Assembly: GCF_029633865.1 (NCBI RefSeq)
Contig: NC_079211.1
Location: forward strand, 148,646,050-148,710,049
Source of the DNA: Lampris incognitus
Taxonomy: Eukaryota > Chordata > Actinopteri > Lampriformes > Lampridae
Length of the DNA: 64,000 bases
Direction: 5' to 3'
The notes under the pieces were generated by a model. It made no database searches, was not told where the DNA came from, and saw only the letters and a list, made by a program, of their open reading frames with translations. The position numbers and the translations under genes were made by a program. Shown one piece after another: positions 1 through 9,872 of this stretch (its first letter is position 1; every line of letters begins with the position of its first letter).

Positions 1-558
1 CGATTTCCTTACCTGGATTATTGAGCATGCATAAAGACACTATGAGACACAGACTAAAAATAAACATTTTGAATGTATGGGCCTGTCTTTCTCCAGCCTT
101 TACAACCATTACCAATGTAAACTCATCTGTTAAAGCAGTAGACAACAGTAGAAACTGACAACAGTAGAAACTCAGATTAGGTTGTCTTTCAACCTAAAAT
201 AGTAGAATATCAGATTAGGTTGTCGTTCAACAGACAACAGTAGAAACTCAAACACTTGTTGCCGAATATTTGAAACCCAAAGAAAGGTATAGGGTACTGC
301 CCTAGAGACTACCACATACAGTCAACAGACAGTTGTAGGGTGAGGGTCTCTTGTTTTGCCATGTCATTTAGCTCCCTCCAGTGTGAGGAGCACAGTTGTG
401 CATGTGGTGTTTTGTGCGTTTGGCATAATACTGTGTGCTTACACAAACACGGAGATGCTCACATGAACCAGTACTTGTAGTTGTGTGGTGAACATGTTTA
501 GTTGTGTTGCTGATTTGTGGTGAATGACACAAGTCCTCCGGTCTCTCTCTCTCCTCAG
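1..558 (+). other. adamts12 intronic sequence upstream of the first visible exon
   Basis: No coding signal is visible. The first ~60 bases resemble the 3'-terminal segment of the CR1/Rex-like LINE at 21.5 kb (both contain 'gcatgcataaagacat'-like text), so they are probably a LINE tail fragment. Bases ~140-260 contain a short direct duplication around 'agattaggttgtc'. The segment ends in a pyrimidine tract and CAG at 541-558, the acceptor of the exon at 559. Confidence 0.5.
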
Positions 559-705
559 TGCTCGGGCAGCTGTGGCGAGGGAATCAGAGAACGGCTGGTG
601 TATTGCCCTGAGCCGCAGCGCTGTAGCGCCCCGCGGAGGCCAAACAGCACCGAGACCTGCAGGCTAAAGGCCTGCATGCGGTGGGACGGCAAGGACTGGG
701 AGGAG
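559..705 (+). CDS. adamts12: adamts12 exon: TSP1 repeat
   Basis: The acceptor is a pyrimidine tract plus CAG at 556-558 and the donor is GAG|GTGCGG at 706. The exon is 147 bp, 49 codons, phase 0 at both ends. It encodes CSGSCGEG...CRLKACMRW...WEE, the body of one TSP1 repeat and the WxxW start of the next. The apparent ATG at 517 is intronic and not a real start. Confidence 0.85.
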
Positions 706-1386
706 GTGCGGGTTCCCTCCATTACCTTGTCTGGCTAACATCTGCATAGTGTTACTCTTCAAGGATATCACACCGTAGTACATGATACACTACACACACA
801 CTGTACTACGTCATGTACCACACACAATACTGTCATACATACAGTACACACACTGTACTGTGGGATATACTGCAGACACTACACTGTTTGATATCTGACA
901 CACACTAACATGTATAGCTTGTACAGGTGTTTTGTTATTGTGTTTTTCTTTTTCTTGCACTGTTGTTCTCTGTTGTGTTGCTGTGTTTAGAGACGGCACA
1001 CTGCAGGATCGTAGTCCCTCGCCAGGGGTCGATGATGAGGTTTATCTTGTTCTGTCTGAACGTACGTGATGGAGAAGAAGACCCTTAGACCTTTTCAGAT
1101 CTTGAATCTCTCAGAGTCGGCTGACGGCCGTGGTGATGATACCGCACACACACGGATTAAAACTATGTGTGTGTGTGTGCATGTGTGTTTCAGTGCTCCG
1201 TCAGCTGTGGTGGAGGTCTGCAGCAGCGTGAGGTGAACTGCATTAGCGAGGACAGCGTGGATGTGGTGCCAGACGGCCTCTGTGAGAAGATCGCCAAACC
1301 AGAAACACTCAGGAAGTGCAACATGCAGGAATGTAAGACCAACGCAGGTATGCATGCAAAGCTCTTCCTCCCTCCCTCCCTCTCTC

Positions 1387-1437
<51 letters not shown>

Positions 1438-1526
1438 CCCGGTCATCTCTTTCTCTCTTTCTCTCTCTCTTGCTCTTGCTCCCTGTCATCTCTTTCTCTC
1501 TCGCTGTCTCTCCCTCTGCCTCTCTC

Positions 1527-1563
<37 letters not shown>

Positions 1564-3075
1564 GAATACTGTTTAAAACTAAATATGCCTTACTACCAAA
1601 ACCTCATATGTGCTACTTGAAATGTCACATACACTTTATTGAGCTACTGAAGCTGGTCTGTACTGCTGCAGGCTGCTTCACTACTGACAGCTGGTCTGTA
1701 CTGCTGCAGGCTGCTTCACTACTGACAGCTGGTCTGTACTGCTGTAGGCTGCTTCACTACTGACAGCTGGTCTGTACTGCTGTAGGCTGCTTCACTACTG
1801 ACAGCTGGTCTGTACTGCTGTAGGCTGCTTTACTACTGACAGCTGGTCTGTACTGCTGTAGGCTGCTTCACTACTGACAGCTGGTCTGTACTGCTGTAGG
1901 CTGCTTTACTACTGACAGCTGGTCTGTACTGCTGTAGGCTGCTTCACTACTGACAGCTGGTCTGTACTGCTGTAGGCTGCTTCACTACTGACAGCTGGTC
2001 TGTACTGCTGTAGGCTGCTTTACTACTGACAGCTGGTCTGTACTGCTGTAGGCTGCTTCACTACTGACAGCTGGTCTGTACTGCTGTAGGCTGCTTTACT
2101 ACTGACAGCTGGTCTGTACTGCTGTAGGCTGCTTCACTACTGACAGCTGGTCTGTACTGCTGCAGGCTGCTTCACTACTGACAGCTGGTCTGTACTGCTG
2201 CAGGCTGCTTCACTACTGACAGCTGGTCTGTACTGCTGTAGGCTGCTTCACTACTGAAGCTGGTCTGTACTGCTGTAGGCTGCTTCACTACTGAAGCTGG
2301 TCTGTACTGCTGTAGGCTGCTTCACTACTGACAGCTGGTCTGTACTGCTGCAGGCTGCTTCACTACTGACAGCTGGTCTGTACTGCTGCAGGCTGCTTTA
2401 CTACTGACAGCTGGTCTGTACTGCTGTAGGCTGCTTCACTACTGACAGCTGGTCTGTACTGCTGTAGGCTGCTTCACTACTGACAGCTGGTCTGTACTGC
2501 TGCAGGCTGCTTTACTACTGACAGCTGGTCTGTACTGCTGCAGGCTGCTTTACTACTGACAGCTGGTCTGTACTGCTGTAGGCTGCTTCACTACTGACAG
2601 CTGGTCTGTACTGCTGCAGGCTGCTTCACTACTGAAGCTGGTCTGTACTGCTGTAGGCTGCTTCACTACTGACAGCTGGTCTGTACTGCTGTAGGCTGCT
2701 TCACTACTGAAGCTGGTCTGTACTGCTGCAGGCTGCTTCACTACTGACAGCTGGTCTGTACTGCTGCAGGCTGCTTCACTACTGACAGCTGGTCTGTACT
2801 GCTGCAGGCTGCTTCACTACTGAAGCTGGTCTGTACTGCTGTAGGCTGCTTCACTACTGACAGCTGGTCTGTACTGCTGTAGGCTGCTTCACTATTTTGT
2901 GCTGTGGTTAAGGTGATCTGTGAGAGTAGCACACCGAGTCACCTTCCTTGTGAGCCTAAACCTACTTGGTTATTAAAGCTCGTTGTAAGGGTTAAGGTCA
3001 CGGTTCAGGTTAGCCAGCGATAACGGAACTGCATGCAGTACTCCATCAGCACTCTAACATACACACATACACACA

Positions 3076-3108
<33 letters not shown>

Positions 3109-4984
3109 TACATACATACATACATACATACACACATACATACATACATACATACATACATACATACATACATACATACATACATACATACATACATACA
3201 TACATACACGGGCGTCTGGGTAGCATAGCGGTCTATTCCGTTGCCTACCAACAGGGGAATCGGCGGTTCGAATCCCCGTGTTACCTCCGGCTTGGTCGGG
3301 CGTCCCTACAGACACAATTGGCCGTGTCTGCGGGTGGGAAGCCGGATGTGGGTATGTGTCCTGGTCGCTGCACTAGCGCCTCCTGATCGGTCGGGGCACC
3401 TGTTCAGGGGGGAGGCGGGAACTGGGGGGAATAGTGTGATCCTCCCACGCGCTACGTCCGCCTGGTGAAACTCCTCACTGTCAGGTGAAAAGAAGCGGCT
3501 GGTGACTCCACATATATCGGAGTAGGCATGTGGTAGTCTGCAGCCCTCCCCGGATCAGCAGAGGGGGTGGAGCAGAGACCGGGACGGTTCATAAGAGTGG
3601 GGTAACTGGCCAAGTACAACTGAGGAGAAAAGGGGGGGGGGACATACATGCATCAGGTCCTACCCTAACGTGGTTCATTGTCGTCCTTTCGCACTTATTT
3701 TGTATTTCTTGCATGTTGCATAATTACATTCTGTGCACTCTTTTTTTCTCATTTATCTGTTCTACTGTTCTATAAAGTGCCTTGCGTTTCATTTGTATGA
3801 ACAAATTGTGCAGCAGTGGCGGCTGGCCAGTACAGGGCGCTGGGGCACCGTCCCCTTCAAATAACAAGAGATGAAAATCTACTTAAACATGTTAAATATA
3901 ATTTAGTTGTATAATACAAATAATGGTGAAATAGCGGTCTAAGCATCGGCTTTGTGCCGATGCAGTTGCCCACTGGGGACCGGGGTTCGCGCCCCGGTCC
4001 CGTCAGATCCGACTATGGCCGGACTCGATGAAGCAGCAATAATTGGCAACGCGGTCTTCGGGAGGGGGGCGGAGTCGGCTTGTGTTCGTCACATGAATGC
4101 GTCCCTGTGTGTGTCGGAAAAAGCAGTGGTTCGGCCTGGATTCGCCTTGTCACGGAAGTGGCGAGGCGTCTCCTTCGAGACTGCCGGCCGGAGAGACGAA
4201 GTTGGCGAACGCATGCAGTACGAGGGTGGGTGTTTGAACTAAAATAGGGGGTCGATTGGCCACTAAATTGGGAGAAAACAGAAATAAATGTAAAAAAAAT
4301 AAATAAATAATGGGGAAATAAAAATGTTTTCAGTCTGTGAGCGCCTGTCAGCAGCATTAAATATTGGTTCAAATGGTTTTTGGTTGGTTCCTGTCTGATA
4401 CATATACTTCCTGAGTGAGGGGCGCCGGCCAAACCATACCTTATGTAAGCCCTCAAACTTGTGGCAAGCAGGTGACCTGAGGCTGCTGTCTGATTGGTTT
4501 CTTCAGGTTTTCCATGGACACTCCCACTTTTATTGGCAGTGAATTGGTATTGTTTTAATGTCTTTTGATCGAATGTGATTGGACAATTCTCGTGGCTGTC
4601 AATCATGTTCACACCCACCACGACGCCTCGTCTCGCCTGTCAATCATCCACCGTCTACGAACCCTGATCAAATCTATAGGCTACATGGTCCTTCTTAATA
4701 ACTCTGTTACTGTGTGGACGTTAAAGCAGCTGTCGGGTGTGCTATGCCGAGCTAAATTGTGCCCCCCCCCCAACATATTTAGCACCAGCCGCCACTGTTG
4801 TGCAGTCTGAGTAAAGTTTAATTTGACTGGGTGAATTTCATCTGTCCGTTGCGTTCCCTGTTGAACAGGTCTGGTTTGCAGGAAGAACGCCATGTCCTCC
4901 CGCTTCTGTGACATGCTGAAGCTGCTGGGGCGCTGCTCCCTCCGGTCGGTCCAGAGGCAGTGCTGCGCCACCTGCGGTCTGTGA
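559..4984 (+). CDS. adamts12: ADAMTS7/12-clade metalloprotease, 3' end (two TSP1 repeats and PLAC domain)
   Basis: Three exons (559-705, 1194-1347, 4869-4984) join in phase to encode the C-terminal tail of a secreted ADAMTS protease; the catalytic and upstream parts are outside the window. Visible are the end of one thrombospondin type-1 repeat (CSGSCGEGIRER), a second repeat starting CSVSCGGGLQQR, and a terminal PLAC (protease and lacunin) domain with six cysteines ending CCATCGL-stop. Family members cleave extracellular matrix proteins such as COMP; the TSP1 and PLAC parts bind matrix. The TSP1 spacing (a W-x-x-x-x-W linker of 'MRWDGKDWEE' type) and a PLAC of the form FC-x2-LK-x-LGRC match the ADAMTS7/ADAMTS12 pair rather than other ADAMTS proteins. 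I prefer adamts12 because FGF10 and PAIP1 are also on human 5p; adamts7 is the alternative. The 3.5-kb last intron is inflated by repeats. Confidence 0.75.
706..1193 (+). other. adamts12 intron
   Basis: A 488-bp intron. The middle (780-900) is a degenerate tract rich in 'cacac' and 'gtacta' words. Bases 1164-1186 are a short TG run directly before the acceptor TTTCAG. I see no coding content. Confidence 0.7.
1194..1347 (+). CDS. adamts12: adamts12 exon: last TSP1 repeat
   Basis: The acceptor is TGTTTCAG at 1193 and the donor is GCAG|GTATGC at 1348. The exon is 154 bp, phase 0 in and phase 1 out. It encodes CSVSCGGGLQQREVNC...KCNMQECKTNA, a complete TSP1 core with the expected cysteines. The phase-1 end is completed by GT at 4869 to give glycine. 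Confidence 0.85.
1369..1562 (+). repeat. (TC)n pyrimidine microsatellite, interrupted
   Basis: About 190 bp of CTCTCT with short interruptions begins only ~20 bases after the donor at 1348. Reading frames through it give poly-Ser/Leu ORFs, which are artefacts. Such a tract can form H-DNA; its closeness to a splice donor is the only notable point. Confidence 0.95.
1653..2893 (+). repeat. 38-bp minisatellite, ~33 copies
   Basis: Tandem units begin 'ctggtctgtactgctg' and end 'tcactactgacag', with period 38. Some units lack one C ('ctgaag' for 'ctgacag') and are 37 bp. Other variable sites are C/T at 'gctgYagg' and 'gcttYact'. The variants are scattered in blocks, as expected from unequal exchange or gene conversion. 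The array lies wholly inside the last adamts12 intron. Minus-strand ORFs of 62-63 residues here are repeat artefacts. Confidence 0.97.
3058..3209 (+). repeat. (CA)n then (CATA)n compound microsatellite
   Basis: A CA run (3059-3103) passes into ~25 CATA tetramers up to 3209. A SINE is inserted at its 3' edge, and 'acatacat' reappears after that SINE, consistent with a target-site duplication drawn from the microsatellite. Confidence 0.97.
3210..3641 (+). mobile_element. tRNA-headed SINE family 1 (here 'SINE1'), copy 1, full length
   Basis: A ~430-bp element that occurs nine times in the window. Its head resembles a tRNA gene: an A-box-like 'tagcatagcggt', a B box 'ggttcgaatcc', then 'cgtgttacctccgg'. 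The body carries recurrent words such as 'gacacaattggccgtgtct' and 'gtcaggtgaaaagaagcgg', and the tail is 'ggggagaaaaggggg'. RNA polymerase III transcription from the internal boxes is the expected expression mode for this class. I do not assign a database name. Confidence 0.88.
3814..4797. mobile_element. non-autonomous hAT element (MITE) with exact 8-bp TSD
   Basis: Terminal inverted repeats are 'cagtggcggctgg' on the left and its near-complement ending 'ccagccgccactg' on the right. The direct duplication 'ttgtgcag' flanks it at 3806-3813 and 4798-4805, the 8-bp target duplication typical of hAT transposons. No transposase ORF is visible. A SINE is nested inside (3925-4310). It ends 63 bp upstream of the adamts12 PLAC exon acceptor. 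Confidence 0.9.
3925..4310 (+). mobile_element. tRNA-headed SINE family 2 ('SINE2'), nested in the hAT element
   Basis: Head 'tagcggtctaagcatcgg' with B-box-like 'gggttcgcgccccgg', body through 'gttggcgaacgcatgcag', and an A-rich AAATAAAT tail. Nearly matching duplications 'aataatggtgaaata' and 'aataatggggaaata' flank it. Compared with the longer copy at 59051-59449, the 5' end lacks the first ~12 bases of the head. Confidence 0.82.
4869..4984 (+). CDS. adamts12: adamts12 terminal exon: PLAC domain and stop
   Basis: Acceptor AACAG at 4868; a second AG at 4880 would be out of phase. With the phase-1 G from the previous exon the exon reads G-L-V-C-R-K-N-A-M-S-S-R-F-C, then a Leu-Lys-rich stretch with LGRC, and ends CCATCGL before TGA at 4982-4984. 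Six cysteines match the PLAC pattern. Unlike the human protein, which has a basic tail after the last cysteine, this one stops two residues later. Confidence 0.85.
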
Positions 4985-5640
4985 GCACGCGGTGATGGTG
5001 TCCCTCGTTTGCTGTCGTGGCCACGTCCCAGTTCACAGCGACACTAAAGCAATGCTATGCTCCGCCTTTTGGTAATACACAACGCAGTCGCACATCCATG
5101 ACAGGGTGTTCAGTTCCCCCCTCCACCCCCAGAGGCAGGTTTAAAACAGAACCTTTACCTGCACACGTTACCACACACCCAGCCTGAGTAGGGGACCTTC
5201 ACAACGGGTAATCCTGAACAAAAATGTATATTTCTCTTTTGCCATCCATCCATTATCTGTTCCCACTTAATCCAGTTCAGGGTCATGTCTCTCTTGTTTT
5301 GTTTTGTTTTGTTTTTTTTGTTTTTTTTTAAGATTTTGGGTTTTCGGTACCTGTCTCCGATGTAACTTCATGCACCAGTCAGGCACTATTGTTGGCATTG
5401 GGGTACTTTTAAAGTCATGCAAACTGAAAATGAAGCCACCCATATTATATCAGTAAATGAGATTTTTTTTGTGTCGTCATTTCAAATGAGTCGGTTTTCT
5501 TGGCTGCAGTAATCAAAACTGGTACAAGGTTTACTGTTCGTGAAGTCCTGTAGCTGTAAAACGAGAATGCCGTTTGGAAATGAATTATCACTTCAGCGGT
5601 CTGATAGAATCAGAACACTTTGCATCCCTCTGTAGTCCAT
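4985..5640 (+). other. probable adamts12 3' UTR, proximal part
   Basis: Sequence after the stop is unremarkable, with a TTTTGTTTTG run near 5298-5330. I find no AATAAA before the repeat at 5640. The first convincing polyadenylation hexamer is at 7292. Confidence 0.4.
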
Positions 5641-6000
5641 CCAGCGGCACGGTGGTCAGCACAGTCGCCTCACTGCAAGAAGGTCCTGGGGTCGAGCCCC
5701 GGGGTAGTCCAACCTTGGGGGTCGTCCTCTGTGTAGAGTTTGCATGTTCTCCCCGTGTCTGTGTGGGTTTCCTCCGAGGGCTCCGGTTTCCCCCCACAGT
5801 CCAAAGACATGTAGGTCAGGTGAATCGGCCGTACTAAATTGTCCCTTGGTGTGTGTGTGTGTGTGTGTGTGTCGGCCCTGTGTGATGGCCTGGTGGCCTG
5901 TCCAGGGTGTCTCCCTGCCTGCTGCCCAATGACTGCTGGGATAGGCTTCAGCATCCCTGCCACCCTGAGAGCAGGATAAGCGGCTTGGATAATGAATGGA
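5640..6000 (+). mobile_element. tRNA-headed interspersed repeat family 3 ('SINE3'), copy 1
   Basis: Head 'ggcacggtggtcagcacag', B-box-like 'gggtcgagccccggg', then 'gagtttgcatgttctcccc', an internal TG run, and the tail 'gagcaggataagcggctt' followed by 'ggataatgaatgga'. This repeat type is widespread in teleost genomes. A second copy is at 62870-63251. A fragment of the same tail is inverted immediately downstream, making a hairpin. Confidence 0.85.
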
Positions 6001-6029
6001 TGTCCATTCATTATCCAAGCCGCTTATCC
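5974..6029. repeat. perfect 27-bp-arm inverted repeat
   Basis: Bases 5974-6000 and 6003-6029 are exact reverse complements separated by two bases. The arms are the 3' end of SINE3 and an inverted ~85-bp fragment of the same family (to ~6095). Confidence 0.95.
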
Positions 6030-7014
6030 CAATCGCAGGCAGGCGAGACGATACCCTGGACAGGCCTCCAGGCTGACACACACACACACACACACCGCTG
6101 TAGTTTAATTCCACAATCGGAGCAAATCTGATCTTTTTAATTCATCATTTGGACACAGCAGGTGGCGTAACATTGTGTCGGCGTTACCTGAACCCTGCTC
6201 ATCCCCACCAGCTGCAGTATCGCTGCCTCGGCGTGTACGGTACGCAGTACCCCTGTCTGGCTGGCCTGTTTGTAGAACTGTTCGTATTAATCAACCATCA
6301 AGCAATATTCACTTCACCCCTTCCATATCCAGATCTTACTGGATGATCAGCGGTAGTCATCCAGTTTGATCCCGTGAAGTGCAGACTGTCCACGTGTCCT
6401 TTTCATCATTCAGCATCGTATGACGTCTTTTACATGTCCCGTCTACGACCATAGAGTCTGCCCGTGTCAACTTAATGGACCACATCACATGTTGGTCATG
6501 CGATGCCCCAGCGATGTGTGTTGGTGACTCTTATCAGCCGAGAGGAATCCCGGTATTGTTTCTGTGCAGCTGTCCATCACTCGTCCAGTAACAACTGCAA
6601 CACGACACACACCAGCACAAACGCACAACCAACTACGAGTTGATAGTGTGCACTAGATTAGCATTTAGCAGCCGTGACAGAAGTGTTCACTCATTAACAT
6701 AGAGGTCAGGTTCATGAAGAACGTTACTCTACAATCTGTTTCATGTTAGAAAAAAAGCAGTTATGAGCAACCCGCCCCTAAACTGTGGTTACCATATATA
6801 TACTACTTTTCACAGCCAACCGGTGAATATAGAATGTAAATTTTTTTTTTTTTTAAACTCAAATTTTTTTTTAAATATAAATGTTAATAATAGTCATCTG
6901 TATGTTTTTATAATCTTTTTTAATGTTTTTGTACTGATTTTCTTCTGAAATAGTTCTCTTGTCCTCAAAGCTGGTGCTATGTGTATACACTATTGAGATG
7001 ATAGTATATATATA
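6030..7014. other. intergenic sequence, no gene seen
   Basis: Begins with the rest of the inverted SINE3 fragment and a CA run (6076-6095). The remainder has no splice-bounded ORF; 6840-6900 is T/A-rich. It may be part of a long adamts12 3' UTR if the hexamer at 7292 is used. Confidence 0.4.

Positions 7015-7080
<66 letters not shown>
7015..7080. repeat. (TG)(TA)n microsatellite
   Basis: Alternating 'gtgtgtgtatatat' with more than 25 TA dinucleotides. Confidence 0.97.
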
Positions 7081-7083
<3 letters not shown>

Positions 7084-7291
7084 GGTAGTAGTTGATGTGT
7101 TGTGGTTGTGAATGATAGTGTAGTTCACTGCAGGATCTGCTGGGTTTCTGTGGTCCAACCTGTGGTGCTCCTCTGAGGAGATCGAGGTGTTGCAGGTCAT
7201 CCCTCCCAGGCCCCTTTAAAGATGGCCGTCGTGTTTATATGATGTTGTACAGGCATTTCTGTTGTCATACATGCTTGACCTTGTCTCCAGC

Positions 7292-7297
7292 AATAAA
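7292..7297 (+). terminator. candidate polyadenylation signal
   Basis: AATAAA in 'ccagcaataaaccccgatg', followed ~20-30 bases later by the GT-rich 'ttggtgtgg'. This is the canonical hexamer plus downstream element arrangement, and could end the adamts12 transcript with a ~2.3-kb 3' UTR. RNA evidence is needed; it could be fortuitous. Confidence 0.35.
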
Positions 7298-7555
7298 CCC
7301 CGATGTTGAACAAACATTGGTGTGGACAATGACTTCACCGCTGTGATGCAGTCTTCATTTTTCTCCGGAATGTTCTCAGTAGACGACGAAAGACATTTTT
7401 GGGTGAGGAGCTTAAACTGAAGGGGACGCTCTGTTGAGTTTGCGGTGACAGAATGTTTTTTTTCCCTTGGTCTTTGTGTTGTTACTGGGGCTGGGGCTCA
7501 TTCAGTAGTATCGTTTATCGTCTTGCAGTGGTACTGAATCGGGACGAAATCTGGA

Positions 7556-9405
7556 CATCAGGAGTCAGGAACGCTTTATTTGTCGTTTCATTTCATGCAC
7601 TTGCGCACATGAAATGAAACGACATGCCGTTTCCCCCAGCCCACAGCAGTACAACACAAAGACACAAACACATCCAAAAACTACAACAACACACATACCC
7701 ACACTAACACACGCACCCACACTAACACACGTATCCACACTAACACACGCACCCACACTAACACACGTATCCACACTAACACACGTATCCACACTAACAC
7801 ACATACCCGCACTAACACACATACCCGCACTAACACACATACCCGCACTAACACACATACCCGCACTAACACACATACCCACACTAACACACATACCCGC
7901 ACTAACACACATACCCGCACTAACACACATACCCACACTAACACACATACTCATACTAACACACATATCCACACTAACACACATACCCACACTAACACAC
8001 ATACTCATACTAACACACATATCCACACTAACACACATACCCACACTAACACACATACCCGCACTAACACACATACCGCACTAACACACATACCCGCACT
8101 AACACACATACCCACACTAACACACATATCCACACTAACACACATACCCACACTAACACACATACCCACACTAACACACATACCCGCACTAACACACATA
8201 CCCACACTAACACACATACTCATACTAACACACATACCCACACTAACACACATACCCACACTAACACACATACCCACACTAACACACATACCCACACTAA
8301 CACACATACTCATACTAACACACATATCCACACTAACACACATACCCACACTAACACACATACCCACACTAACACACATACTCATACTAACACACATACC
8401 CACACTAACACACATACCCACACTAACACACATACCCGCACTAACACACATACCCGCACTAACACACATACCCGCACTAACACACATACCCACACTAACA
8501 CACGTATCCACACTAACACACGTACCCACACTAACACACATACCCACACTAACACACATACTCATACTAACACACGTATCCACACTAACACACATACTCA
8601 TACTAACACACGTATCCACACTAACACACATACTCATACTAACACACATACCCACACTAACACACGTATCCACACTAACACACATACTCATACTAACACA
8701 CGTATCCACACTAACACACATACTCATACTAACACACATACCCACACTAACACACATATCCACACTAACACACATACTCATACTAACACACGTATCCACA
8801 CTAACACACATACCCACACTAACACACATACTCATACTAACACACATACTCATACTAACACACATACCCACACTAACACACATATCCACACTAACACACA
8901 TACTCATACTAACACACACATCCAAACTAAACAAAACATCACTGTCCAAGGGAACGAACGCCAGCCAGGATGACTGTCGGAACCGCCGGTCTGCATGGGC
9001 TAGCAGTTAGCTTAGCCTGCCCCGCTTCCTCATCCTGTCAGACCGCCCACCTGATGAAGCAGAGCAAGCTCTCCCAGCCGATCCAGCGCCAGCTCTCCCA
9101 ACCAGACCCCCTCGACACACCTCCCCGCACTCCTCCCGACGACGTCAAAACACCACAGTCAACGCCAGGTGAGGCCGCCACCAAACCGACCTCGGTGTTA
9201 CCGGAACTGCCAGTCTGTGTGGGCTAGCTGTTAGCTAGCTAGCTAAGCCTGCCCCGCTCTCCCAGCCGACCCAGCGCCAGCTCTCCCAGCCATCAAACGA
9301 AGACAAAACTTAGACGTGGACAAAGACACTGCATGGACCGTGCTGGGTGAGGCCGCCGCAAATGTGAACTCACACCGCCATCTTCCCGCACCGGAAGTGG
9401 TTGTT
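7556..9405 (+). mobile_element. repeat element A, copy 1, carrying an expanded 18-bp minisatellite
   Basis: The flanks ('acatcaggagtcaggaacgc', 'cgtttcccccagcccacagc', 'gaacgaacgccagccagg', 'ctagcagttagcttagcc') recur in the same order at 16079-16935, so this is a dispersed element. Near the 5' end is a hairpin (7582-7597 and 7608-7623, perfect 16-bp arms). Between the shared ends sits the 1.2-kb minisatellite, which copy 2 carries only as about two degenerate units. No ORF resembles a transposase; class unknown. Confidence 0.7.
7688..8922 (+). repeat. 18-bp minisatellite, ~68 copies
   Basis: The unit is 'actaacacacatacccac', with variants at 'gtatcc', 'atactcat' and 'atacccgc'. Because 18 is a multiple of three and the unit lacks stops, long hexapeptide-repeat ORFs run through both strands (e.g. 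314 residues on minus); I regard these as artefacts. Confidence 0.97.
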
Positions 9406-9804
9406 GTCATATTGTGAACGTTTTCTTGTCTAGATTAGTGGTAAGAATCTGACGCCTTCTCACAAAATGAGGTCTGAAGTATTTGACGGAGTATTATTTG
9501 TAACTGGTTTGATAAGGCAGACAGTTCAGTGAGACTGGGTTCTCAAACGTGGTAGTTTTACACGCGTAAGCAGATATCGTGATGTGTATCGGTATGCCGG
9601 GAAAAGTCCAGATGATTATCACAGCAGTATTGTACACGTGGCCCCAGCGCTGCCGCAAAAAATAACATGAAAACTTGGCTCGCAGCCTCAAAATGATGCA
9701 TGTATCGGTAAGAAGTATATTAATAGAAATAACGATAAAAACAAGAACTGCGAACAGATAACGAAGTGGATGCAGAAGAATAGAAATGACCAAAAAGCAA
9801 ATGC
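9406..9804. other. intergenic sequence, no gene seen
   Basis: Mixed-composition DNA without a supported ORF. A 133-residue minus-strand ORF (9494-9895) has no recognisable domain and runs through the palindrome at 9805-9872. Confidence 0.5.
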
Positions 9805-9872
9805 ATGCCATAAGCATCATCAGCTGCCAGCAAAGCTGCAGCTTTGCTGGCAGCTGATGGTGCTTATGGCAT
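9805..9872. repeat. 68-bp near-perfect palindrome, 34-bp arms, no loop
   Basis: Bases 9805-9838 and 9839-9872 are reverse complements with one mismatch, centred on 'agctgcagct'. It could extrude as a cruciform. A related word ('catgccataagc' followed by 'atcatcagctg') occurs at ~30825-30841. Confidence 0.95.

Noticed and set aside
517..738. 73-codon ORF taken as a small gene
   Set aside because: The ATG is intronic. The coding part (559-705) is an ADAMTS TSP1 exon bounded by clear splice sites, and the ORF reads through the donor.
1653..2893. CRISPR-like regularly repeated array
   Set aside because: The 38-bp units are directly contiguous with no unique spacers and lie in a vertebrate intron; it is a minisatellite.
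8005..8949. 314-codon minus-strand ORF of Cys-Val-Ser hexapeptides
   Set aside because: A product of the 18-bp minisatellite (multiple of three, no stops). There is no start context or flanking exon signal.
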